Origin: Vreelandella alkaliphila
GTDB taxonomy: Bacteria > Pseudomonadota > Gammaproteobacteria > Pseudomonadales > Halomonadaceae
Assembly (NCBI RefSeq): GCF_016107625.1
Contig: NZ_JABASV010000014.1
Coordinates: forward strand, 1-64,000
Direction: 5' to 3'
DNA length: 64,000 bases
Part shown: piece by piece, positions 1-7,838 of the stretch
How the letters are laid out: each line of letters begins with the position of its first letter
How positions within the stretch are numbered: position 1 is the stretch's first letter
Translations under genes and position numbers: made by a program
The notes under the pieces: generated by a model
The model's input: only the letters and a program-made list of their open reading frames with translations
What the model was told of the DNA's origin: nothing
Database searches by the model: none

Positions 1-46
1 TAGCGGAACGCCGCCCGGATCATCGTCAGGCACTTATTTAACAAGA

Positions 47-72
47 AACCCAGCCAACCGGCTGGGTTTTTT
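47..72 (+). terminator. Intrinsic terminator 1
   Basis: Stem AACCCAGCC (47-55) pairs with GGCTGGGTT (60-68) around a 4-base loop and runs into a T tract to 72. It must end a transcript that starts left of the window. The sequence just before it (TCATCGTCAGGCA, 20-32) resembles the 3' strand of the terminal helix of gammaproteobacterial 5S rRNA, so this may be the end of an rrn operon, but no 5S body is visible. Confidence 0.8.
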
Positions 73-148
73 GTTTGCGCGGAAGAAAAGCACTCTCTTA
101 CCCCTATCACAAAATGGCCACCTGCCGGTTATTTCCGAGTTACCGCAC

Positions 149-254
149 CGTCATTCCCGAGAGGGTTTATCGGGAATCCACCTTGACCTTGGCCTGTAGC
201 CGCCCGAACCCCCAGGTCAACATGGATTCCCGCTAAGGGCCTGCGGGAATGACG
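149..254. repeat. REP-like imperfect palindrome
   Basis: GTCATTCCCG (150-159) pairs with CGGGAATGAC (244-253). Each arm is itself a small hairpin (CCCGA...TCGGG at 155-175; ATTCCCGC...GCGGGAAT at 225-250), and TTGACC (183-188) pairs with GGTCAA (215-220) in the middle. The GTCATTCCCG...GGGAATCCA pattern is a common extragenic repeat motif in proteobacteria. There is no reading frame of note and no transposase, so a REP/BIME-type or MITE-like remnant is the likeliest reading. Confidence 0.6.
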
Positions 255-305
255 AGAGCGGCTCGGAGAGCCGGGTGCCGTCATCGTCAGGCAATTATTA
301 ACAAA

Positions 306-338
306 AACCCCAGCTTCAACTGAAGCTGGGGTTTTTTG
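306..338 (+). terminator. Intrinsic terminator 2
   Basis: CCCCAGCTTCA (308-318) pairs with TGAAGCTGGGG (321-331), followed by six T's. It is a stronger second version of the terminator at 47-72, after the same 13-base tail. Confidence 0.85.
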
Positions 339-421
339 TTGATCGCGATAATGTTTTAAGTTCATCAAGCAGATAAATCATCGCTACTAATCTCACTACT
401 TAGAAAGCAATTGAAAGAAAA

Positions 422-430
422 TGCTATGAT
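422..430 (+). promoter_or_regulatory. Extended -10 promoter of rlmM (candidate)
   Basis: TGCTATGAT at 422-430 is a TGn-extended -10 hexamer (TATGAT). No good -35 stands at 17 bp, which is usual for extended -10 promoters. It would place transcription start about 70 bases before the rlmM start codon. Confidence 0.4.
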
Positions 431-504
431 GCGGCGATTAGCGGGGGCATTTTATTCTGAATAGATGTTCACCTATGACATGAAATTACTTTCGAGGTGA
501 AAGG

Positions 505-1572
505 GTGAGTGAAACAGTACCCACATCGTGGCTTGTCTATTGCCGCCCAGGGTTTGAAAGCGACGCACTGGCTGAAATGCAACACCACGCCAAACAGCAC
601 GAGGTAAGTTGCGAACCTGCGAAAGGCGAAGGTTGGGTGAGTTTAACGCGCTTAGATAAAGAGCCGATTAATGATTTGCATCGTAAAGCGGCGTTTAAGC
701 AACTTATTTTTGCTCGCCAAAGTCTAGCTGCACTGCCTGCGCTCACGCTGTCCCGAGATGATAGGCTTACGGCTATTCTCGATCAGGTAAAGTCGAGTCG
801 TTGGAGTTTTGAGGAAATTTGGCACGAAACGCCAGATACCAATGATGGCAAAGCATTGGCAGGCTTAATTAAAGCGCTGACTAAGCCATTGCAGAGTATG
901 CTAAAAAAACGGGGCGCCTTGCGTGGTAAAGCCGGTGCACGTCGTTTACATATTTTCTGGACGGATGGTGATCGTGTTCAGTTGGGTATGAGCTTTCCTG
1001 ACAATCGAAGTGAGCTGATTAATGGTATACGTCGCCTACGTTTCCCATCCCGTGCGCCAAGCCGATCAACGCTGAAGTTAGAAGAGGCATGGCATGAGTT
1101 TATTCCCCGAGAAGAGTGGGATGCACGGCTTGCGGATCATATGCAGGCAGCGGATTTAGGGGCCGCCCCAGGTGGTTGGACTTGGCAGTTAGTCCAGCGT
1201 GGCATGTATGTTTATGCCATTGATAATGGGCCAATGGACAAGCAGCTAATGGCTACGGGACAGATAGATCATCTTAAAGAAGATGGATTTACTTGGGAAC
1301 CGCCGCAACGAATGGATTGGCTAGTTTGTGATATCGTCGATAAGCCTGTGCGCGTGTTGGCAATGGTGGAAAGATGGTTAACTCGGAAATGGTGTCGAGA
1401 GGCAATTTTTAATTTAAAACTGCCCATGAAGAAACGCTGGGACGAGGTTGATCGCTGCATTAGCACTTTGGAAGATGCGTTGGAAGCGGCGGGAGTGCGC
1501 GCTACGATTACATGTCGCCACCTCTACCATGATAGGGAAGAAGTGACGGTTCATGTAAGGCTCGCTCACTAA
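505..1572 (+). CDS. rlmM: 23S rRNA 2'-O-ribose methyltransferase RlmM
   Basis: 355 aa, the usual RlmM length. RlmM methylates the ribose of C2498 in 23S rRNA using S-adenosylmethionine. The N-terminal half is the THUMP-type RNA-binding region. The C-terminal half is a Rossmann methyltransferase with the SAM motif DLGAAPGGWTWQL near residue 217 and the FNLKLPMKKRW segment near residue 305, which carries a conserved lysine. The GTG start is set by GAGGTGA five bases upstream. It is the first gene after the repeat region, appears to have its own promoter, and has no strong terminator behind it. Identification is by strong overall similarity to the family. Confidence 0.95.
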   Translation: MSETVPTSWLVYCRPGFESDALAEMQHHAKQHEVSCEPAKGEGWVSLTRLDKEPINDLHRKAAFKQLIFARQSLAALPALTLSRDDRLTAILDQVKSSRWSFEEIWHETPDTNDGKALAGLIKALTKPLQSMLKKRGALRGKAGARRLHIFWTDGDRVQLGMSFPDNRSELINGIRRLRFPSRAPSRSTLKLEEAWHEFIPREEWDARLADHMQAADLGAAPGGWTWQLVQRGMYVYAIDNGPMDKQLMATGQIDHLKEDGFTWEPPQRMDWLVCDIVDKPVRVLAMVERWLTRKWCREAIFNLKLPMKKRWDEVDRCISTLEDALEAAGVRATITCRHLYHDREEVTVHVRLAH

Positions 1573-1602
1573 TTTAAAGGTCGGCAGAGTAGCGTAAGGG
1601 TG

Positions 1603-1890
1603 TCAACAGCCTGGTTCGTACACGCGGATAGTTTCGTCTTCTGTTAATAGAGGTAGGATGCTCTGCATGGCCGCTGCACGTGCTTCACTTGAATGCCACT
1701 CTTTCCAAGCGCGAAGATCGCGCCATTTGGTAATCATCAGGCGGCGATCTGTATGGCCAAGTTCGACGAGCGTTTCTCCACCGACAAATCCTCGTACGCC
1801 AAGTGAAACGCGCATTGCTTCGCGGGCAGCTAGTTCATATTCTTCTTCCAGGCCAGGCATAATACGCCGTTCAATGATTACTTTGATCAT
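1603..1890 (-). CDS. Antibiotic biosynthesis monooxygenase (ABM)-fold protein
   Basis: 95 aa. The pattern (MIKVIIERRIMPGLEEEYE at the start, then VRGFVGGETL and MITKWRDLRAWKEW) fits the dimeric alpha/beta-barrel ABM family (YgiN-like), whose members are small monooxygenases or stress proteins. Substrate cannot be told from sequence. The ATG follows an AGGAAA ribosome site. It is divergent from tusA with a 28-base gap, so the two promoters must overlap or lie within the neighbouring genes. Confidence 0.75.
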   Translation of the reverse strand: MIKVIIERRIMPGLEEEYELAAREAMRVSLGVRGFVGGETLVELGHTDRRLMITKWRDLRAWKEWHSSEARAAAMQSILPLLTEDETIRVYEPGC

Positions 1891-1918
1891 GCTGTCTGTT
1901 TCCTAAACGAGATTGTAG

Positions 1919-2170
1919 ATGACTGATAATACGTATGACCCAAGTGCCTTTGATGCATCGTTAGACACAACGGGTTTGTATTGCCCTGAACCTATCATGT
2001 TAATGCATAACAAGGTGCGTGATATGACGCCAGGGCAGGTGTTGAAGGTAATAGCAACAGACCCCGCAACGACTCGTGATGTGCCAAAATTTTGTCAATT
2101 TTTGGGACACCAGCTACTGCTGCAAGAGGAGTCTGATGACCACTACGTGTACTTTATTCGCCTAGCGTAA
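1919..2170 (+). CDS. tusA: Sulfur carrier protein TusA
   Basis: 83 aa. TusA accepts persulfide sulfur from a cysteine desulfurase and passes it on for tRNA thiolation and other sulfur transfers. The hallmark is present: LDTTGLYCPEPIM with the sulfur-carrying Cys at residue 22, followed by the family motif ending in DVPKFCQFLGHQL. No other sulfur-relay gene (tusBCDE, mnmA) is nearby. The ribosome site is weak. Confidence 0.93.
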   Translation: MTDNTYDPSAFDASLDTTGLYCPEPIMLMHNKVRDMTPGQVLKVIATDPATTRDVPKFCQFLGHQLLLQEESDDHYVYFIRLA

Positions 2171-2184
2171 GGCTTCTGCAGCTA

Positions 2185-2242
2185 TGCGAGGCTAGCCATT
2201 AATATTGGTTTTAGGCTCTGGCTTTGATTGGGTAGCCTCGCA
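2185..2242. terminator. Inverted repeat between convergent genes (candidate bidirectional terminator)
   Basis: TGCGAGGCTA (2185-2194) is an exact inverted match to TAGCCTCGCA (2233-2242). It sits between tusA (+) and the minus-strand gene ending at 2258. There is no T tract, so it may only be an mRNA-end hairpin. Confidence 0.35.
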
Positions 2243-2257
2243 AGTGCTTATTTAAGA

Positions 2258-2959
2258 TCACCCCTCTTTATTTGGAACAACCATCATCGCCAAAGCTTCC
2301 AGTGTCGCAGGGTCTTCATCCATAATGCGGCTAGCGATATGGCGTTGAAAAAAGTAAACCGTGCGATGGCGGGAGTGGGCATCGTAAAGGCACTTGTCAC
2401 CCAGTAGGATGGGAGACATCGTGGCTTGCTGTTCATCGGCAAGAACTGCTTCAACGCTTCCATCGCTATAGAGACGCCATCCATAGACTTGCTTCATATT
2501 CCAGGGTGCATCGGGATGATTCATGCATAAAGCATGAGTGCCAAGGGTGTCTGGAAGCTGTTGAATCAGCGTAATATCTCCTGAAGCTTCATACTCGAAG
2601 TAACTGGCTGAAGCCATTAGCTCGTCGTATTTATGATCAGGAGGAAGGGCGAAAATTTCTTCGGTTTCTGGATCGCGGTAGCCAATAAACTGGCCATTTT
2701 CATGGCTGTCGAGTTCATGGCAAGCAGCGAGCTTCTCCATCCATGGCACAAGGCCAATGACGTTACCGTTCTCTTGTAGCCCCCAGGCCAAAACAGGTAG
2801 GCCGTAATACGTGTCGGGACTCGCAGCGAGCTGGTAGACCATCTCTAACCCATCTAGCTCAGGGGCTAGGCGGATCAAACATTTTTGCGCCTGCTGACGC
2901 TGACGCACGGTTTCCAGGTCGATGACCTGGGCAGAGCGGGGTGACAGGGATGCGCCCAT
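2258..2959 (-). CDS. Uncharacterised protein, 233 aa
   Basis: I recognise no domain. The protein is acidic and soluble, with no signal peptide or membrane segment. It has a basic, helical N-terminus (IDLETVRQRQQAQ) and then a mixed region rich in W, Y and D/E (ASPDTYYGLPVLAWGL, NMKQVYGWRLYSDGS). The final 30 residues read like a helix. A strong AAGGAGGG ribosome site fixes the ATG at 2959. It stands alone between a convergent tusA and a 110-base gap before the lipoprotein gene. The good ribosome site and ordinary codon use support a real gene. Confidence 0.7.
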   Translation of the reverse strand: MGASLSPRSAQVIDLETVRQRQQAQKCLIRLAPELDGLEMVYQLAASPDTYYGLPVLAWGLQENGNVIGLVPWMEKLAACHELDSHENGQFIGYRDPETEEIFALPPDHKYDELMASASYFEYEASGDITLIQQLPDTLGTHALCMNHPDAPWNMKQVYGWRLYSDGSVEAVLADEQQATMSPILLGDKCLYDAHSRHRTVYFFQRHIASRIMDEDPATLEALAMMVVPNKEG

Positions 2960-3071
2960 AATGTCCCTCCTTGTGCTGCGTGGTCACGACATCGGTAAAC
3001 AGCGTATGCTGCCTACCACTTAGTTCACCAATAGCACAGGTTGCCCAGAAGGTTAAGGGGGTTTGTGATTT

Positions 3072-4070
3072 TTAATTATCGGAGCAGCTAGTAAATTGAT
3101 CTCGCAACGCTTGGTGTTGTGCTTTTACTTGTTGAAGTTGCTGCCAGGGCGCCTGTGGGTTGTTCAATGATAACCAAGTGTTCTGATAGTTTTTAACCGC
3201 TTCAGGTGGCGTTATTTGGTGGGCATTAATTAGTCGGTTAATTGCTGTAAGCCACTTGAGAGAAATCTGCTCAACTTGATTAAATCCTGCTGGAAAATCA
3301 TCTTGCAGGCATTCACTAGTGGTTAAGCGCGTTGACTCAAGTACTAGGTTTGCCTCCGTTAAGCGTTGGTGGGCGAGCAACAGTGTGCGTAAAATTTCTG
3401 CTGTTAAAGGCCTCTCTTGCAGCGCTTTAAGGTGGTTTTCAAGTGCTGAAGAGTCCTGTTGCCATGCTTGGCTAAATTGGTGTGTGACCATTCGCTCAAG
3501 GTAATCAACTGCAACCAGTTGATTGTCAATATTAGGTAGTTCAGAGCTATTTAAAGGGGCACTTGCTCGGGAAAAGCTTTTTTCCCACTCTTCAGAATCA
3601 AAAATGGCATTCCAGCTGACCGCTGGTAGCTGTTCTGTCTTGAGTTCAGTTAGTTCAGCCAATCGCGCTTTATTGTCATCACTTAAGCTGTCAGGAATAT
3701 CACTGTTCCAGCAGGCACTTAGGCGTTGCCATAGCGCGCGTTCGTAAAGCCAGTGCTGGCTAGGGGGAGCAACGCGGCCCAACTGATTGTTCCGTGCTGC
3801 AATGAGTGATGTTATCTGGCACTCACGTAACGCATAGATATTCAGCATACCCTCTCGAGTTTCAGGAATATTGAATAGTCGCTCTCGACGTTCAGGAAAT
3901 TCACCAATATTAGGTGGCGGATGACGCTCAATATTGGCAATTGAAAGATCGCTAGTGAGCTGTTGGTGATACTCTACCCAGGGCTGTTCGGCACCATTGT
4001 TTCCGCAGCCCACTAGTACCAAGCTGGCACTGGTAGTCAGCCATAATATAGCTTGAGGGTAGAGTGCCAT
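3072..4070 (-). CDS. DUF3080-like lipoprotein
   Basis: 332 aa. The N-terminus is a lipoprotein signal: a hydrophobic stretch ending in the lipobox LVGC, with the lipidated Cys near residue 22. The mature part is mostly helical and matches, from memory, the DUF3080 family of gammaproteobacterial lipoproteins of unknown role. The ATG lies six bases behind the stop of the MATE gene and its ribosome site (GGAG) overlaps that stop, so the two genes are co-transcribed and probably translationally coupled. Function unknown. Confidence 0.75.
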   Translation of the reverse strand: MALYPQAILWLTTSASLVLVGCGNNGAEQPWVEYHQQLTSDLSIANIERHPPPNIGEFPERRERLFNIPETREGMLNIYALRECQITSLIAARNNQLGRVAPPSQHWLYERALWQRLSACWNSDIPDSLSDDNKARLAELTELKTEQLPAVSWNAIFDSEEWEKSFSRASAPLNSSELPNIDNQLVAVDYLERMVTHQFSQAWQQDSSALENHLKALQERPLTAEILRTLLLAHQRLTEANLVLESTRLTTSECLQDDFPAGFNQVEQISLKWLTAINRLINAHQITPPEAVKNYQNTWLSLNNPQAPWQQLQQVKAQHQALRDQFTSCSDN

Positions 4071-4073
4071 TGC

Positions 4074-5492
4074 TTACTCCTGTTGACTAATCCACTTTAA
4101 TCGCCAAGCAAGTAATAGTGCGGCTGTGCTGAGCCCCGCAATCAGGCCTATCCAGTAACCATGCACCCCCAACGGGTCAGACATGTCACCTATACCGTGA
4201 GTTCCTAGCCAGTGACCACCGCCTAAACCGACAATCCAGTAAGAAAGTACGGTAATGACCATCACGATTCGGGTGTCTTTATAACCTCGTAATGCACCTG
4301 CTAGGTTGACTTGAAGTGAATCTGATAGCTGGAAAATTACTGCCAGGGATATGATGGTGAGCGCCAAAGCCTGGATGTCGGCATTGGAGGTATACAACGA
4401 AATCACCGGCACCGCTGTAAACCAAAGTAATGTACTGTTGATGACGGCCACAATGACACTGATCACGATACCGTTCCAAGCAACAGTGCGCGCCATAGCA
4501 GAACGTTGTTGGCCCAATGTATTACCCACGCGTACGGTAAGTGCCATGCTCAAGGACATCGGCAGCATAAAGAGAATAGACGTGAAGCTTAGAGCAATTT
4601 GGTGAGCCCCTACAGTGACCTCTCCAAAGCTGGCAATAAACAGGGCTATCAGTGTGAATAACGTCACTTCCACGAAAATAGCCACACCGATGGGCACACC
4701 CACTACTACAAGCTCGCGGATGCCGGACAGTGTTGGTGGCGTCAGCGTTTGCCAAATCGAGACGCTTTGGTAGGTACGTCCTTTACGGGTATAGAGCGCC
4801 ATTGCAACGGCCATTGTCCACATCGAGAGTGCTGTAGCGATGCCGCAGCCGAATGCGCCTAGTGCCGGTAGCTGTTGCAGAGCGCTGGGTAATCCATCAC
4901 CAAATATATTAACTAGGCCATCACCGCCATAGATAAGTAAATAGTTACTGGGAATATTAACGGTTAGCCCCACCAAGCTAATCCATAACGCGGGGCGGGT
5001 GTGATTCATGCCATCTGAAAAGGCTCTAAGCGCCTGAAACAAAGCGATTCCGGGCATGCCGAAGGCAACAGCGGAAAGGTAGGCAGCAGACTCTCTTGCA
5101 ACCGCAGGGGGAACCTTCATAAGTTCGAATATCGGCGTTACGACTGTCCACAGCAATGCAGCGGCAGTGAACCCGAGTACTAATGCGACCCACAATGCCT
5201 GATGAACCGCAGGGCAAATCTCAGCATTTCTCTTGCCGCCCAAAAGGTGCGCCACGATAGGTGTGAGGCCCATCAACGTACCGGTCATAAATAGCATCAG
5301 TGGCATCCACAGGCTTGAGCCAACCGAAACGGCAGCTAAGTCGGTGGCGTTATGCCTGCCGGTCATGATGACGTCGACCACGCTCATGCCCGCTTGTGCG
5401 AGTTGGGCGCCGCAGATGGGTAGTGCTAACGCTACCAACGTGCGTGTTTCTGGCCAATAGATGGATTTTATATTGCTAGTGAAGCCGCCCAC
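4074..5492 (-). CDS. MATE family multidrug/Na+ antiporter (NorM-like)
   Basis: About 472 aa with roughly 12 membrane segments in two six-helix halves. It is typical of NorM-type MATE exporters, which expel cationic drugs in exchange for Na+ or H+. Family signatures include LALPICGAQLAQAGMSVVDVIM in helix 1 and GALRGYKDTR before helix 11. A TTG at 5513 would add seven residues, but AGGAAA spaced seven bases before GTG 5492 makes that the better start. It is followed three bases later by the DUF3080 lipoprotein gene. Substrate cannot be inferred. Confidence 0.9.
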   Translation of the reverse strand: MGGFTSNIKSIYWPETRTLVALALPICGAQLAQAGMSVVDVIMTGRHNATDLAAVSVGSSLWMPLMLFMTGTLMGLTPIVAHLLGGKRNAEICPAVHQALWVALVLGFTAAALLWTVVTPIFELMKVPPAVARESAAYLSAVAFGMPGIALFQALRAFSDGMNHTRPALWISLVGLTVNIPSNYLLIYGGDGLVNIFGDGLPSALQQLPALGAFGCGIATALSMWTMAVAMALYTRKGRTYQSVSIWQTLTPPTLSGIRELVVVGVPIGVAIFVEVTLFTLIALFIASFGEVTVGAHQIALSFTSILFMLPMSLSMALTVRVGNTLGQQRSAMARTVAWNGIVISVIVAVINSTLLWFTAVPVISLYTSNADIQALALTIISLAVIFQLSDSLQVNLAGALRGYKDTRIVMVITVLSYWIVGLGGGHWLGTHGIGDMSDPLGVHGYWIGLIAGLSTAALLLAWRLKWISQQE

Positions 5493-5647
5493 GGTATGTT
5501 TCCTGTTTAGCAAAGTGACCCAACAAAAGCCGATAGAGTAGCAGGAGTTACTAGGATCTCGGTAGCTGTCTAATGATTTGCCATCTCTTTATCATCGGGA
5601 CAAGGCGCGGGTATACTTTACGAAATGAACGACGACGTAGGTATATA

Positions 5648-6229
5648 GTGACTCAAGAGCAGGAGCGTTGGACGCTTCACGACATAACGGCGCTGTTTGA
5701 TGGTGTGTTTTTAGCACGTTATCAGACGCGATTAATCAAAGGTGGCGATGAACCCCTATATCGCCCAGCTACATCTGAAACACCTTATCATCAGGTGATT
5801 TTTGCGCGCGGCTTTTTTGCTAGTGCACTGCACGAGATTAGCCACTGGTGTATCGCAGGAGAGAAGCGTCGGCAGTTGGAAGATTACGGGTACTGGTACT
5901 TGCCTGATGGGCGCGACGCCCAGCAGCAGCACGCCTTCGAACAAGCGGAGATTGCCCCGCAGGCGCTGGAAAAGCTGTTTACTCGTGCCTGCGGACGCAT
6001 ATTCCACGTTAGTGTAGATAACTTGGGTGGGGATGTTGAGGTGGATCGTGAGGCGTTTGCCAACAAAGTAGATGCCAGAGCAGCACGTTATTTAGAAGAG
6101 GGGCTGCCATTGCGTGCCAACGCTTTCTTTATCGCATTGACACGCTATTATCAGCATCAAGATACCTTGGTGCAGGCCATTAAACAGGGGCAGCGAGAAC
6201 TTGACGTGGCGCTGGTCGCGTCGGCTTAG
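5648..6229 (+). CDS. epmC: Elongation factor P hydroxylase EpmC
   Basis: About 193 aa. EpmC hydroxylates the beta-lysyl-lysine of EF-P, the last step after EpmB and EpmA. The diagnostic stretch HEISHWCIAGEKRR...DYGYWYLPDGRDAQQQ is nearly identical to E. coli YfcM. The reading frame is open from 5573, but the first 25 residues have no counterpart in the family, and homologues begin close to the GTG at 5648, so I take that start despite a weak ribosome site. The 3' end overlaps the convergent gene at 6226 by four bases. Confidence 0.9.
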   Translation: MTQEQERWTLHDITALFDGVFLARYQTRLIKGGDEPLYRPATSETPYHQVIFARGFFASALHEISHWCIAGEKRRQLEDYGYWYLPDGRDAQQQHAFEQAEIAPQALEKLFTRACGRIFHVSVDNLGGDVEVDREAFANKVDARAARYLEEGLPLRANAFFIALTRYYQHQDTLVQAIKQGQRELDVALVASA

Positions 6230-6705
6230 TCTTTCTCGGTAAGCTGCTTGTGAAGCGTTAGCATTACTTCAATTTCGTGCTCGGGCCGCATCGGTTCGAG
6301 CCCCATGTCGTTAAAAATTTCGCTGCGTAAGCGGTGCCAATCTCTCGCACTAATCGCTTCATAAAGCACCTGTGCAGGCGCTAATTCAACAAAAGGATCC
6401 AAGCCGTAGGTGTCAAAGAGCCGAGCCAGCGCTGCTTCATCCTCACCGTTATCGCTAGTGTACAGCGTAGCCGAGAAGTGATCGGTCTCTAGTTCACGTA
6501 TGACATCCAACGGGCTGACGCCGAGGCTTTCTAGCTCTTCAATGCTATAAGAACCCATCACGTTCGTGTCTTCACTGATCCAGCTATCGTCAGGCTGAAT
6601 GAGTGTCTGTTTAATGCGTCCATCAGGTAGAGACCAGGCAATAGCCAGCGGCAAGCCGTCATCTTCGCCCGTCTCAATGGCAATAAATCCTGGGTAATCA
6701 GCCAC
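6226..6705 (-). CDS. Uncharacterised acidic protein, 159 aa
   Basis: Not recognised with confidence. The start FIAIETGEDDGLPLAIAWSLPDG and the centre DPFVELAPAQVLYEAI are reminiscent of a DEDD-type exonuclease or RNase-H fold: a first acidic residue after a hydrophobic strand, and a final helix-rich tail. The usual second and third catalytic motifs are not obvious, so this is only a suggestion. The GTG start has AAAAGGAG seven bases upstream. It lies 12 bases after the TatD gene and is surely its operon partner. Confidence 0.7.
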   Translation of the reverse strand: MADYPGFIAIETGEDDGLPLAIAWSLPDGRIKQTLIQPDDSWISEDTNVMGSYSIEELESLGVSPLDVIRELETDHFSATLYTSDNGEDEAALARLFDTYGLDPFVELAPAQVLYEAISARDWHRLRSEIFNDMGLEPMRPEHEIEVMLTLHKQLTEKD

Positions 6706-6717
6706 GCTTCGCTCCTT

Positions 6718-7569
6718 TTAAGCTTCCGCATCAAGGCGGAAAAAATGCTGGGCAGTGCGGGTTGTTGCGTTCCCCAGCTCGGTTTCAGTCACGTCATGCC
6801 ACTGGGCAATCTCTCTTACAATCCATGGTAGCAAGGCTGGCTCGTGACGGCGTCCTTTTAGTTTGGCTGGAAGGTTGCGAGGCAGCAGGTAAGGACAGTC
6901 AGTCTCTACCATTAACCTTTCTAACGGAATATCTTTCACTATTGAACGAAGGTGATGACCTCTGCGCTCATCACAAATCCAGCCGGTTAATCCAATATGA
7001 AGATCTAAATCGAGATAGCCGTGCAGCGTATCTCGGTCAGCGGTGAAACAGTGAATAACGGCTTGGCTGATATCATCTCGCCAGCTATGCAGCATTTCAC
7101 GCATTCGTTGCCCCGCGTCACGTTCGTGCAAAAATAGCGGTAAGCCACTTTCAGCAGCGAGCGCCAACTGAGCCTCAAACGCTCGCTCTTGCTCGTGAGG
7201 CGTTGAAAAATTGCGATTAAAGTCCAGCCCACACTCGCCCACGGCAACCACTTCAGGTTTTTGATGAAGCGCTTTCAACTGGCGCGCCACATCACTACTC
7301 CACCCGCTAGCATCGTGTGGGTGAACCCCGGCAGTGGCATATATGCCTGGGGTCTGTTTAGCCAGCTCTACGGCTTGCTCAGCGTGTTCAATATCAGTAC
7401 CCGTCACTATTAAGGTAGCTACATTGGCCGCTTTCGCCCGCGCAATGACATCAGCTAAATCACGCTGAAAACTCTCGTGAGTCAGGTTAGCGCCGATATC
7501 CACCAAGGGGGCACCAGAACGAAATTGCAGCGCCTCGGGTAAAAAACTATCCACAGCACTTGTCGCCAA
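6718..7569 (-). CDS. tatD: TatD family metal-dependent hydrolase
   Basis: 283 aa. TatD-type enzymes are TIM-barrel metal hydrolases with 3'-5' exonuclease or AP-endonuclease activity on DNA. The motifs VDIGANLTHESFQ near residue 25, GVHPHDA, VGECGLDF, HERDA, IHCFT and ETDCPYLLPRN give the expected metal ligands. The start is a TTG preceded by GGGAGTG. It gives an N-terminal tail of about 20 residues beyond E. coli TatD, so an internal start cannot be excluded. Confidence 0.92.
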   Translation of the reverse strand: MATSAVDSFLPEALQFRSGAPLVDIGANLTHESFQRDLADVIARAKAANVATLIVTGTDIEHAEQAVELAKQTPGIYATAGVHPHDASGWSSDVARQLKALHQKPEVVAVGECGLDFNRNFSTPHEQERAFEAQLALAAESGLPLFLHERDAGQRMREMLHSWRDDISQAVIHCFTADRDTLHGYLDLDLHIGLTGWICDERRGHHLRSIVKDIPLERLMVETDCPYLLPRNLPAKLKGRRHEPALLPWIVREIAQWHDVTETELGNATTRTAQHFFRLDAEA

Positions 7570-7838
7570 GCGTCACACTCCCAGTGTTAGTTAAATATTC
7601 GATAGCAGCCAGCTCTCGTTAATTATTTAGCCAGCTGTAAAACGCCATTGTAACGCTGGAGAGTAACAACGACTAATGGTCTATCCCGGATGGATATCTC
7701 ATTCGAATGGCACGAATTGCAAAAAAACTGGCTCGATAGGTAAACAGTAAAGCAGTTTTTACTTTTAACATGAGGGTGAAGCATGAAATAAATCGGGCTT
7801 AAGGCTCATTTAATAACAACAATAGACAGGTGAAAAGC

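Larger units (their letters stand above)
20..338 (+). repeat. Direct repeat of a tail-plus-terminator cassette (copies at 20-72 and 281-338)
   Basis: TCATCGTCAGGCA occurs at 20-32 and again at 281-293. Both copies are followed by a TTATT..AACAA segment and then by a strong intrinsic terminator. The copies are 261 bp apart and the palindromic repeat lies between them. This accounts for most of the gene-free stretch 1-504; the rest (339-504) holds the rlmM promoter. Confidence 0.55.

Noticed and set aside
1..35. 3' end of a 5S rRNA gene
   Set aside because: TCATCGTCAGGCA fits a 5S tail, but the conserved GAGAGTAGG segment that should stand just before it is absent, so I do not call an rRNA.
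7708..7721. Sigma54-promoter-like sequence TGGCACGAATTGCA upstream of the solute-binding protein gene
   Set aside because: The GG and GC dinucleotides are separated by 8 bases instead of the required 10, so sigma54 would not recognise it.
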